Positions 52,414 through 60,910 of a stretch of 64,000 nucleotides of DNA are shown piece after piece. Source of the stretch: JANQQN01 sp964519665 (lineage in GTDB: Bacteria; Myxococcota; Kuafuiibacteriia; Kuafuiibacteriales; Kuafuiibacteriaceae). The stretch spans positions 34,788 to 98,787 of the forward strand of contig CAZFIV010000015.1 in assembly GCA_964519665.1 (NCBI GenBank), in the 5' to 3' direction. The stretch's first letter is position 1; each line of letters opens with the position of its first letter. A program made the translations under genes and the position numbers. Under the pieces are notes generated by a model. It was not told the origin of the DNA. It was given only the letters and a program-made list of their open reading frames with translations, and did not search any database.

Positions 52414-53924
52414 CGCCCCGGATCGGCATCGGACAACCGAACCCGGACGGTTCGAGGCCGACCGTACGGTGACACGACGACGCGAACCTCGTCCCAACGA
52501 CCTCTCCGCTCGAGCCAGGCCCGCAAGTGCGGTGAACATGACGCGAGAATTCGGTCGCGCGCGGCGCGCGCGGTTCCGGGCGGGCCATGCTTGGCGAGAG
52601 CAAGATCGATCGGCAGCGCGATCGATGGATCCTCTGCCCGCACCGCTTCGAGTCCGGTCACTCCGAGCCCCGCATCCGCGTCCCGCACCGCGGCGAGCAC
52701 CCGCTCGCGACGAGCGCGTGCATTGCGCAACTTGATTTGCTCATCATCCCACCCGTCGGCCCGGAGCTCGAGCTCGCGAAGGGTCTGCAACCGTCCTTCG
52801 GCGCGATCGATCTCGATCAGCAATCGGTACGGATTGACCTCGAGGGGGTGCCGGGCGAGAAGCACGTTCGCGAAGGCACGCGCACGCCCCGCCTCGTGAT
52901 GAGCGAGCAGAGCTCGGACCACCATCGCGATGCCCACCGCACTTTCGGGCTCTCGTCGGGCCGCTGCGCGGGCCGCATCCAACGCGTCCGCGGAACGACC
53001 AGCGACCAACGCCGCCTCGGCCCGCAGCCGGTCGCGGCGGGCTTCCCAGTGGCGAGCGGGGAGGTCGCCGGCGGGCAGGTCGAGTTCGCCCCCACGAGAA
53101 AGCTCGGCGGCGGCGACGACCAGCGCCATCTCCGGAGCGTGAGGTGCGGCCCGGCGAGCCGCGTCGACCGCGCGCCGTGGATCGACGCCCTCCCAGCTTG
53201 CCCAGCGGATCGACGCTGCCTCGGGACCGCTGTCCTGGATGAGCAGACGCCGACCGGCGCCCCGGCGCCCCGAGCGGACCAACGCTTCCGCCAAGCGTCG
53301 GCGAGTCTCCACTCGAACGTTGGGAGGCACAGAGTCGAGAGTGACCCGGGCGAGCTCGACCGCCGGATCCGGCGCCCACGTTTCGTCGAGGATCGACGGC
53401 GCGGTTCGCAACGCGCGCTTCAACAGGGTGTGGGCTCGCTCCGGCTGGTCGGCCTCGAAGAACGCCAAGCTCGCCAGGAAGGCCGCGCTCGCCCACGATC
53501 GAGCGGGCGCCGGTGAGGCGGCGGAAGGGGCAGCCGCCGCCGTCGCGAGGTGGCTGCGCGCGCGGGCGAAACCACCGGGCCGGTCCATCTCGGCCATCGC
53601 CCGGAAGACCGCCCACTCGGGTCCCGCCGGCAACCGCTGACGCGCGGTCCGCAGGTCGCGTTGCACGAGCGCGGCCAGACCTCGGAGCACCGGGGGGACC
53701 GACGACGAGACGTGCGGCGCCGGGGATGACGCGCGCTCACTCATCGCCGCCTCGAGGGCGGCCAACGAATACGCGACCGCTTCGTCGGCCTCGACCCCGC
53801 CCAGGGTCGACCGCCCGATCGAGGCCGCAGCCCGGGGGGCGATCGTCGCGGTCGACGAGCCGGCGGTTGGTTGACCCGCCATCAGGGCCGAGATCACGGC
53901 CGCGATGGCCACGGGGACGCTCAT
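52368..53924 (-). CDS. TPR-like repeat protein, probably exported
   Basis: A 518-residue Ala/Arg-rich helical protein with a possible signal peptide (MSVPVAIAAVISALMAG). Repeated helix pairs of about 34 residues from ~60 to ~400 (for example RAHTLLKRALRTAPS, ADALDAARAAARREPESAVG, LEVNPYRLLIEIDRAEG) suggest degenerate TPRs. First gene of the DUF6599-DUF362-polyferredoxin series and overlapping it. No enzymatic motif. Probably a scaffold for assembling the redox proteins that follow; this is inference. Confidence 0.75.
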   Translation of the reverse strand: MSVPVAIAAVISALMAGQPTAGSSTATIAPRAAASIGRSTLGGVEADEAVAYSLAALEAAMSERASSPAPHVSSSVPPVLRGLAALVQRDLRTARQRLPAGPEWAVFRAMAEMDRPGGFARARSHLATAAAAPSAASPAPARSWASAAFLASLAFFEADQPERAHTLLKRALRTAPSILDETWAPDPAVELARVTLDSVPPNVRVETRRRLAEALVRSGRRGAGRRLLIQDSGPEAASIRWASWEGVDPRRAVDAARRAAPHAPEMALVVAAAELSRGGELDLPAGDLPARHWEARRDRLRAEAALVAGRSADALDAARAAARREPESAVGIAMVVRALLAHHEAGRARAFANVLLARHPLEVNPYRLLIEIDRAEGRLQTLRELELRADGWDDEQIKLRNARARRERVLAAVRDADAGLGVTGLEAVRAEDPSIALPIDLALAKHGPPGTARAARDRILASCSPHLRAWLERRGRWDEVRVVVSPYGRPRTVRVRLSDADPGRCPGELTRLPHSGRR

Positions 53925-54339
53925 CGAGCCGCCACCTCGACCGTCAAGACTCGCGCCGGGCCCATCACGAAGAGAATACCGGTCGCCGTTCAGAAATCAG
54001 GGACGGTGGGGACCACATGGGTAGACCTTACCTTCCTTCTTCCTGGGACCGAATTCCGGTAAGGCCTCCGTTCAAACCATGCGTGCGATTCTCCCGCACA
54101 CGCTTACCAAAGCGATCTCGGACCGCAGCATTGCTGCGCCTCCGGATAGCCCGTCGTGCCGCGCAGGCGTGCATCTCTGACGAGGCCGCAGGCTTCACTT
54201 CATGTTGCGGCCCGCGCGCTTGCTCCCCCAGGTACGACTCTCGTCGCATCATGGGCTCTTGACACCCCGCTTCAGGACGACGGATCTCTGCGGGCCCGAG
54301 GACGTTGTCACGGGTAGCGTGGAGCGTTAGGGCCCCAAC
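53925..54339. other. 415-bp gap with a hairpin island
   Basis: No credible gene. A 23-bp hairpin GCGTGCG-ATTCTCC-CGCACACGC (54081-54103, one bulged A) lies in a 240-bp stretch whose base order differs from the flanks. On the minus strand it reads GTGTGCGGGAGAATCGCACG followed by ATGGTTTGAACGGAGG, which from memory resembles sequence next to reverse-transcriptase genes of bacterial group II introns. No intron protein or domain V was found. The gap also holds the divergent promoters of the TPR and GT39 genes, not individually recognised. Confidence 0.35.
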
Positions 54340-56376
54340 GTGCCCGACCGGCTACATCGCGCCCTCGTCTTGCTCCTGTTGGCGTCAGGGCTCGTGATCC
54401 GCTTGTGGGCCGTCCCCCACGCTCGGTTCACCGGTGACGAAAGCGACTACTGGTACAAGTCTCGACAAGTGGCGGTGGGCGGTTTGCGACCGGCTTACGG
54501 GCCCGAGATCACGGGGTCAGCGGCGCACCTACCTGGACCCGCGTACTACTACCTCATGGCGGTGCCGCAGGCCCTGGGCCCATCTCCGTATATTGGGAGC
54601 GCGTTCGTCGCCATCCTGCACATCCTGACGTCGTTCCTCTTGTACCGGTTGGTCGCTCTGGCCCGCGGGCCCCGAGCCGGCCTCGTGGCGCTCGTTCTGG
54701 TCGCCTTCGCGCCCTGGGATATCCTGTACGGAGACCGTATCTGGGGCAGCTGCGTGGTTCCGGTGTGGGGCTGCTTGGCGCTGTATGCCGCAGCGCGGGC
54801 CAAAGAGCAGCCCGCCTGGCTCGGGGCGCTGCTGTTCTTGGCCGGCGTGCTCCCGCAGCTTCATCTGTCAGTGCCTGTCCTGTGGGCAGCATGCGGGATC
54901 TTGATATGGCTCCGCCCTCCGCCCCGCTGGCCCTACCGCGCCTTGTTGGTCGGCGGCCTGCTGGCTCTGATCGCATACCTTCCGTATCTGGTCGCCGAAT
55001 GGCAGTCCGGCTTCAGTAACACCCAGAAGATTCTGGCCCACTCAGGGGGACAGGCGCCGTGGGGCGATGCCTGGGGCGCAGCCGGGAAGGTGTTCCTGTA
55101 CGCGGTCTTTTATGGGAGCAGCGAGGCGGCTTACCACTGGGAGCTCGGATACTGGGGCGGTCGGTTCTCGGAGCTGCAAGCCTACCTGACGAGCGTCGGA
55201 TGGCAGCAATGGTGGACTCGACACGGTCTGCTCCTGGGGCTCGGGCACATCGTCTCGGTCACGCTTTCGGCGGTCGGATGGGGCTGGGGCCTGTCCCGCG
55301 CAGGCCAGGCGCTGATCTCGTACCTTCGAACCCGGCGCTCATGGAGCTTGGAAACGGCGTTGAGCCTGGCTCTGGTCGCGGGTCTCGGTGTCGGGGCCGT
55401 CCTGTTGCTCGCGGCCCGCAAGACCTACTTCCCGCACTACGCGAACATCCTGATGCCGGTGCTGCTGGCCCCCGTCGTGTTTGGGCTCGACGCAGCCCTC
55501 GAACGGCGACGTCTCCGATGGGTCGTTGGCCCGGCGTTGGCGATCAGCGTGACCGCGATGCTGGTAGGCACCGTCCGCTACTATCGGCAGGTCGATGGTC
55601 TCAATGGCCTCTCGGCGACCATGGCCATGGTCGGCCGGGTGTTGAACGAACCGTCGGCGCAAGTGGACTTCAAGTTCTTCCGGAACGGCTACGCCTGGCA
55701 GCGGATAGCTCAGGGCGTCTATGGCCGCTCCCTGCCTCCCAACCGCCCCCCGCCGGTGACGTTTACCGTTCACAACGACCAGCCCCATCGAGGTGAGATA
55801 CCACCGGGAGGATCACTGCACGGTGCGGTGTTGCTGAGGCGGCATCCTCCCGATAGCGCCACCGCCAGCCTGAGTCGGGTGGCGTACGGGAGCATCAGGG
55901 TCGAAGCCGAGCATCCCGGTGGTCGAACCATCCCCTGCCAGCCCGCCGATGGGCTGGCCGGCGCCTGCCGCTACGGGCCACAGCCTTGGCAAAGGTTCGA
56001 GCCCACCGGAATGACCGTCGCCGGACGGCCGTGGACGCTTCTGTTCATGCACCCCATCTCGGGCGGCGTGGTCCGCGCTCGGATGGCCGTGCCCTCCAAC
56101 GCGACGTCCGCCACCTTCTTCTACGCCTTTTCGGACGCAGCCGCGGTAAGTGATAATCGCAGTCCGGTTGTGCTGACCGTTCGGGCCGCAGACCGAACCC
56201 TGGCCACCGAGACCATCCATCGTCGTCGAGGTTTGCGCTCCGTCTCGTTCGTGACCAGCAGCGCCAACGGGCCCCTCACCGTCGAGCTGCGCACCGACCG
56301 GGACGGCGAAGCGATTCTCGGTTTCGACGTCGCATGGACGCTCAGCCCGACGGATGGGTCTCCCTCGAATGAATAA
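54340..56376 (+). CDS. GT39/ArnT-like membrane glycosyltransferase
   Basis: A 678-residue integral membrane protein. About ten hydrophobic helices occupy residues 8-410; the first extracytoplasmic loop has FTGDESDYWY, the Asp-Glu motif of GT-C enzymes using polyprenyl-phosphate sugars. Residues ~430-678 form an extracytoplasmic beta-rich domain. It probably transfers a sugar to a lipid or protein in the envelope; the acceptor is not evident. It starts at a GTG. No glycan genes are adjacent. Confidence 0.82.
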   Translation: MPDRLHRALVLLLLASGLVIRLWAVPHARFTGDESDYWYKSRQVAVGGLRPAYGPEITGSAAHLPGPAYYYLMAVPQALGPSPYIGSAFVAILHILTSFLLYRLVALARGPRAGLVALVLVAFAPWDILYGDRIWGSCVVPVWGCLALYAAARAKEQPAWLGALLFLAGVLPQLHLSVPVLWAACGILIWLRPPPRWPYRALLVGGLLALIAYLPYLVAEWQSGFSNTQKILAHSGGQAPWGDAWGAAGKVFLYAVFYGSSEAAYHWELGYWGGRFSELQAYLTSVGWQQWWTRHGLLLGLGHIVSVTLSAVGWGWGLSRAGQALISYLRTRRSWSLETALSLALVAGLGVGAVLLLAARKTYFPHYANILMPVLLAPVVFGLDAALERRRLRWVVGPALAISVTAMLVGTVRYYRQVDGLNGLSATMAMVGRVLNEPSAQVDFKFFRNGYAWQRIAQGVYGRSLPPNRPPPVTFTVHNDQPHRGEIPPGGSLHGAVLLRRHPPDSATASLSRVAYGSIRVEAEHPGGRTIPCQPADGLAGACRYGPQPWQRFEPTGMTVAGRPWTLLFMHPISGGVVRARMAVPSNATSATFFYAFSDAAAVSDNRSPVVLTVRAADRTLATETIHRRRGLRSVSFVTSSANGPLTVELRTDRDGEAILGFDVAWTLSPTDGSPSNE

Positions 56377-56400
56377 GGTCGCGTAGAGAAGGGCCGACAA

Positions 56401-57396
56401 CTACAGATCGGAATGTCCGAGCAGCCGATGCTCCCGCAGTTTGCGCCACAGGGTCGTTCGACTCATGCCGAGCAGGGCGGCTGCTTTGCCCCGGTGACCG
56501 CCGCTGGAGTCGAGGGCTTCGAGCAGACGCTTGCGTTCCGCAACCCCCGCGCTTGGCTTTGCGGCGATATCCAACGCGCACTGGGGCGGCGGTTCGCCCC
56601 GTAGCTCCGGAGTGAGATCGTCGACGTCGAAGACCGGCCCCTGCCCCACGGCGAAGCCATATTCCATGACGTTGCGGAGTTCGCGAACGTTGCCGGGCCA
56701 GTCGTGGGCCAGCAGAGCGTTTCGAGCCGCCGCACTGAATCGTTCGACGTACCGGAACCCTTGCTGATTGAGCTGATCGACGAAATGCCAGGCCATGGCC
56801 TCGATGTCGCCTTCCCGTTCGGCCAGGGACGGCAGGTAGATCGGCACCACCCGGATGCGATACAGCAGGTCGGCGCGAAAGCGGCGAGCCTCGACTTCTC
56901 GCCGCAGAGACCGGTGCGTGGCAGCAAGAATACGGACGTTGACCCGCAGCGGTTCCGTTCCACCAACGGGCACGAAGGTGCGTTCTTGTAGAACCCGCAG
57001 GAGGCGGGCCTGTAGGTCCAATGGAAGCTCGGCGATCTCGTCGAGAAAGAGCGTGCCCTGGTCGGCCAAAGAAAACAGGCCTTGACGGTCTCGAATCGCG
57101 CCGGTGAACGCACCCCGAACGTGGCCGAAAAGCTCGGAGGCGAGGAGCTCAGGCGTCAGCGTCGCGCAGTTGACGGCCTGGAAGGGCCCCGCACGGCGCT
57201 GGCTCAGCTGATGCAGGGCGTGCGCCACCAATTCTTTACCCGTGCCGGTCTCCCCTCGGATCAGGATCGACGCATCGGTCCGCGCCACCCGCTTCATGAG
57301 CTCGAAGAGCTCCAGCATCACGGGAGAGCTCGCCACCATCCCATGGAAGTGCACGACGCGCGGGCGACTCGGGGGATGGATGGCTCGCGCGATCAA
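56401..57396 (-). CDS. Sigma-54 activator without N-terminal sensor domain
   Basis: A 331-residue bacterial enhancer-binding protein made only of the AAA+ core (GETGTGKE near 50, canonical GAFTGA, TLFLDEIAEL) and a C-terminal Fis-type helix-turn-helix (HRGKAAALLGMSRTTLWRKLREH). No receiver, FHA, GAF or PAS domain is present, as in PspF. The start is uncertain: TTG at 57396 gives the full AAA+ fold, GTG at 57354 is possible, and ATG at 57339 would cut into the domain. A C-rich tandem repeat lies 65-135 bp upstream. Regulation, if any, must come from a partner protein or expression level. Confidence 0.87.
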   Translation of the reverse strand: MIARAIHPPSRPRVVHFHGMVASSPVMLELFELMKRVARTDASILIRGETGTGKELVAHALHQLSQRRAGPFQAVNCATLTPELLASELFGHVRGAFTGAIRDRQGLFSLADQGTLFLDEIAELPLDLQARLLRVLQERTFVPVGGTEPLRVNVRILAATHRSLRREVEARRFRADLLYRIRVVPIYLPSLAEREGDIEAMAWHFVDQLNQQGFRYVERFSAAARNALLAHDWPGNVRELRNVMEYGFAVGQGPVFDVDDLTPELRGEPPPQCALDIAAKPSAGVAERKRLLEALDSSGGHRGKAAALLGMSRTTLWRKLREHRLLGHSDL

Positions 57397-57770
57397 AACG
57401 TTGAAACACTAGTGCGACGGTCCAAACAGAGCAAGCGCGTCCTCTCCCCGGCTCGTCGATTCCCGCCCGCCCGCCCAGCCCGCCCGTCCAGCCCGCCCGG
57501 TCAGCCAGCCCGCCCATCCAGCCCCCGCCCTGCGCTAAGGTCTGTATCTTCGCCGGCTCCTGTTTCAGTCGTCGGGAGCGTGCGGCAGCCTCGACGCGGC
57601 GTCACGAAAAACGCCCCGACCGCAATATTGTCCCCGAGCGCGAAACGAGCCCTGGAAGGGCTCTCAAGCGCGGTTCTTTGGCATATACGCTTTAAATCGC
57701 TTTTGGGCGAACGCAAGAGTGTACATCGGTCCGCGGTGCGATCTCGTGAATTCGAACAGGCGAACCGAGC
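57397..57770. other. 374-bp gap holding a C/G-rich tandem repeat
   Basis: Two features are visible. At 57461-57530 the plus strand has imperfect repeats of about 13 bp (AGCCCGCCCGTCC type), so the minus strand, which is the mRNA sense of the sensorless activator, is a run of GGG tracts with short loops, able in principle to form G-quadruplexes. At 57647-57663 a perfect hairpin GAGCCC-TGGAA-GGGCTC lies ~110 bp after the GTPase stop without a T-run. No gene was recognised. Confidence 0.6.
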
Positions 57771-59183
57771 TTAGCTTTTGGCTTGTAGTAGCGAGCTGAC
57801 GCGCTGGTACAAGGCTGTTTTCGTCTCCTCCGCTACATCTTCTTGGCGACTGCGAATCGCGCGGAACAGCCGAGCCAACTCATCGCGGTCGGTGGACGGC
57901 AGCGCCGCGGCGAGGGACAAGTCGGCGCCGCCGAATTCTCGGTCGACGGCGTTCTTGGCGTGAGCTCGGGTCCGTACGGCGTCGTGATGAAGCCGAGCTC
58001 GGTCGAGGAGGATGAAGGGGAAATTCGGATGCTGGAATGGACCGACTCGATAGGTCTTATCGCTCGAGAAGGCTCGGCGGAGGCGACCGACCACCCCGTC
58101 GACGCTGGTGGCTCGAGCGAAGCGCTGCTGCAGGTGCCATAAGCCCGCCCCGACGCCCATGACGGAGCCGATCGCGGTTCCGGTCAGAAACGAAGCGCCA
58201 CCGACACCAGCATCGATCACCCCACCGGTAAGAGCGCCGCTCACTACGTACAGAGCGAGCAACTGAGCCGGGGTCAACCCTAGAACCGACCAGGTGCGTT
58301 TCGAGAACAAGTCCTCTCCGAAGACCGGTCGCACAAGCTCTTCGGATCGCCAGGTCAGCCGACCGTGGTGGTAGAGGCGCTCCACTTCACGCCGAGCTTC
58401 GTTTTCGCGCTGACGTAGCCGGCTGTGAAACTCTTCCTCGAGCTTTCGGGGATCCCCCTGCTCTCCGGCTCTGGTTTCAAGGGTGAACGTCAGGGCATCC
58501 ACAAGCAAGGCAACGATGATCCCCGCGACCTCGTCGAACCGCCGCCGCCGCTCCGACCGAAGGGCCGCCACCGCTCGCTCGAGGCGCGCCTCCGCCGCCG
58601 GGTCCAGCGCTTGAAAAGTTTCCAGGAGCCGGATCCGCTCCTCGAAGGAAGCCGTGTGTGCGTCGAAGTCTCTGACGACCTTGAAGTATTGCTCGAGCGC
58701 GCTTCGCCACCCCGCGGTGTGGTCTCCCTCGCCGATGCGATTGATCAGCGCCATGCTGGGCCGTCCGGTCCATCGGAGGATCTCCATCTCGCTCTTGTAG
58801 TTCTCGCGGTACGGCCGGGTTCCGTCGACGACGTACAGAATGTTGGCGCCCGCCAGGATCGGCCGGAGCAGCTCGCACTCCTCGTAAAACTTGCCGGTGG
58901 AGCCAAAAGTATCGAGGAAGGCCTGCACCCGCTCGGACCGGAGGTCAGCCGACGGATGAGTGCGCTCGAGCCAGCTCAGGACAGCCGGCGCGTCCTCGAA
59001 CCCAGGCGTGTCAACGAGAACGAACAGGGTCTCGCCGTCCACCTTGACGGGATATTCGGTAACGACCCGGGTGGTACCGGGCAGCCTCGATATCGCTACG
59101 CGCTCGTCTTCGGCCAGCGTCGCGATCACGCTCGACTTACCTTTGTTGACGCGGCCGACGACCGCAAAGAACGGAACACTCAC
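57771..59183 (-). CDS. GTPase of the DUF3482 family
   Basis: A 470-residue protein. N-terminal GTPase domain: G1 VGRVNKGKSS, G3 DTPG, G4-like NRIG region (ALINRIGEG), preceded by PGTTR. The C-terminal half (about 210-470) has coiled helices and two hydrophobic segments (about 310-355) with Gly-rich turns, as in DUF3482 proteins. The start is the GTG at 59183, overlapping the stop of the DUF2868 gene (GTGA); this places the G1 motif near residue 10, as normal for the family. DUF2868-DUF3482 gene pairs recur in bacteria; their role is not established. Confidence 0.85.
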   Translation of the reverse strand: MSVPFFAVVGRVNKGKSSVIATLAEDERVAISRLPGTTRVVTEYPVKVDGETLFVLVDTPGFEDAPAVLSWLERTHPSADLRSERVQAFLDTFGSTGKFYEECELLRPILAGANILYVVDGTRPYRENYKSEMEILRWTGRPSMALINRIGEGDHTAGWRSALEQYFKVVRDFDAHTASFEERIRLLETFQALDPAAEARLERAVAALRSERRRRFDEVAGIIVALLVDALTFTLETRAGEQGDPRKLEEEFHSRLRQRENEARREVERLYHHGRLTWRSEELVRPVFGEDLFSKRTWSVLGLTPAQLLALYVVSGALTGGVIDAGVGGASFLTGTAIGSVMGVGAGLWHLQQRFARATSVDGVVGRLRRAFSSDKTYRVGPFQHPNFPFILLDRARLHHDAVRTRAHAKNAVDREFGGADLSLAAALPSTDRDELARLFRAIRSRQEDVAEETKTALYQRVSSLLQAKS

Positions 59184-60697
59184 GCCGTCTCCAGAGGCTG
59201 CACCCCGAGGTAGGGGTCCTCGAGCAACGTTAACCGATCTCGCCACACCACCACGTCTTCGTCATCCGGAGCGGCGAGCGCGTCCGGCGCGCCTTCGCCC
59301 ACCAGGGCGACGTAGATCGGACGCTCGGGCCCCACGGCCACCCGGAGCCCATGGAGAAAGCGCCGGATGCCCTTGTCGGGCGCTTCCCAGGCTTCGGCCA
59401 CGACGACGACTGCGTCGCCGGCTTGGCCGGCTGACCGCTGGCTCGCTTCATCGCCCGAGATGTCGAGGCCCCCCGCATCGAGGGTGTGCGCCGACCGATA
59501 GCCGAACGTCCTCTGTAGAGCGGCGTCGAGCGCGTTCGGATCCGCGGGCACCTGTCGCCACCTCACCACCGTGCACAGGGCTTCTTCGCCGGGCGGTGGC
59601 TTCTCGGGCGCGGGCATCGACTCCACGGACTTTTGCGCCACCGCCGCGCTCGGCGGCGGTGGCGCATCGGCCTGGGTCTCCACCCGGGGGGTCCGCAATC
59701 GATGGATAAGCCGCCGGATATCGGGCGTGTCGAGCGGCAGTCGGGCGAGCGCCGAAGCGCGGGCGCTGCGCGCGATCGCCCACAGCCCGACTCGGGGCGC
59801 GAACCCGTAGGTCACGACGGCGGCAACCAAGAACCGCCACCACTTTCCCACCAGGAGGTCCGTCACGCCCGGCTGAAACCCACCTTGCAACCGCGAGAAT
59901 CGACTCTGCTCGACCAGCTCGAGTGTGGGAACGGCGTCGGGCAGAAGCCAGCCCCAAGGCAAAGAAAGCGTTTCGACGACGCTATGCATCGTCGCTACAT
60001 CCAGGGCTTCGGCGGTCGTGCTCCATCCGAAGGCGAGATCGGTGAAGTAAATCAAGCGGAGGCAGACCATCAAAACGCCCACATTGAAGGCGATGCCCAA
60101 AGTTTGGCTGAGCTCGATCAACAGCCAGCGCTCGACGGGGCGGTACAGGCGTGACCGGGTACGGAGGCGGCTGCGCGCCACCGCCCAGCGGTGACGGACA
60201 TCCTCGGACCAGTGCCGACCCACCCGTTCGACGGTCGGTTCGAGCCACTTCGCCATCGCCCGCAGCACCGCCTGGAGGTCGGAGACGATCGGTACCTCAC
60301 GAAGCCACCAGGACAGAACGATCCCCACCGCCAGGGCGATCAGCAGGAACAGCTGGCCTCCCACTATCGCCAGCAGGAAGCCCCCGATGTTCACCGGAAC
60401 CCGACCGTCGTAGTACAACAGCGCGCCGGCCGCGCTCGCACCGGCGAGCGCCCCTACCGCGATGAGGGCATAGGCCAGGAGGCGGTAACCGGTCAGCACG
60501 CCGCTGCCCAGTTCCGCCCCGAGGCCGCCCTGGCGCAAACCCGCGAGCCACGCCGCCAGCAGTCGATGCCGGTCTTCGCGGGCCGACTCGGGAATCGCGA
60601 GGTAGATCGATCGGTCCCGGTCTTTGAGCTGTGCTTGGTCGACGTCTTCGTCGACGATGAGCTGCAGCTCGAGGTCGATGAGGTCCACCAGCTTCAT
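59180..60697 (-). CDS. DUF2868-family membrane protein
   Basis: A 505-residue protein with about five membrane helices (around 75-95, 105-130, 205-228, 290-315) and a C-terminal cytoplasmic domain containing a Pro/Ala linker and a Rossmann-like part (AVVVVAEAWEAP, PIYVALVGEG). Size, topology and direct coupling to a DUF3482 GTPase identify the DUF2868 family. Probably the membrane partner of the GTPase. It begins 18 bp from the palindromic element. Confidence 0.82.
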   Translation of the reverse strand: MKLVDLIDLELQLIVDEDVDQAQLKDRDRSIYLAIPESAREDRHRLLAAWLAGLRQGGLGAELGSGVLTGYRLLAYALIAVGALAGASAAGALLYYDGRVPVNIGGFLLAIVGGQLFLLIALAVGIVLSWWLREVPIVSDLQAVLRAMAKWLEPTVERVGRHWSEDVRHRWAVARSRLRTRSRLYRPVERWLLIELSQTLGIAFNVGVLMVCLRLIYFTDLAFGWSTTAEALDVATMHSVVETLSLPWGWLLPDAVPTLELVEQSRFSRLQGGFQPGVTDLLVGKWWRFLVAAVVTYGFAPRVGLWAIARSARASALARLPLDTPDIRRLIHRLRTPRVETQADAPPPPSAAVAQKSVESMPAPEKPPPGEEALCTVVRWRQVPADPNALDAALQRTFGYRSAHTLDAGGLDISGDEASQRSAGQAGDAVVVVAEAWEAPDKGIRRFLHGLRVAVGPERPIYVALVGEGAPDALAAPDDEDVVVWRDRLTLLEDPYLGVQPLETA

Positions 60698-60714
60698 GGC
60701 CGTCCTCGGACTGT

Positions 60715-60900
60715 AGTGTCCCGCCCGGAAAGTACAGCTCGTTTTCGTCGGCCCTGTTCGCCGGTGCTCGCCGCTCGGCCTTCGGCCTCTCTTGCGTGCT
60801 CCTCGGTCACCGGGGGCCTCCCTGCTGCCTGCGGAGGGTCGCGAGCACCGGCGAAAATGGCTCGACGAAACGCCGACCCGTATATCCCGGGCGGGACACT
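60715..60900. repeat. 186-bp palindromic element (MITE-like)
   Basis: Outer 14-bp perfect inverted repeats AGTGTCCCGCCCGG (60715-60728) and CCGGGCGGGACACT (60887-60900), with concentric inner 15-bp perfect repeats TTCGCCGGTGCTCGC (60757-60771) and GCGAGCACCGGCGAA (60841-60855). The intervening arms are also partly complementary. No open frame inside. The form is that of a non-autonomous, cruciform-forming element. No obvious target duplication was identified. Confidence 0.8.
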
Positions 60901-60910
60901 GCTTCGGCGC

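Noticed and set aside
53513..54262. 249-residue plus-strand frame running into the 53925-54339 gap
   Set aside because: Its first half is the complement of the TPR gene and its second half is the hairpin island; it is Arg/Pro-rich and without motifs.
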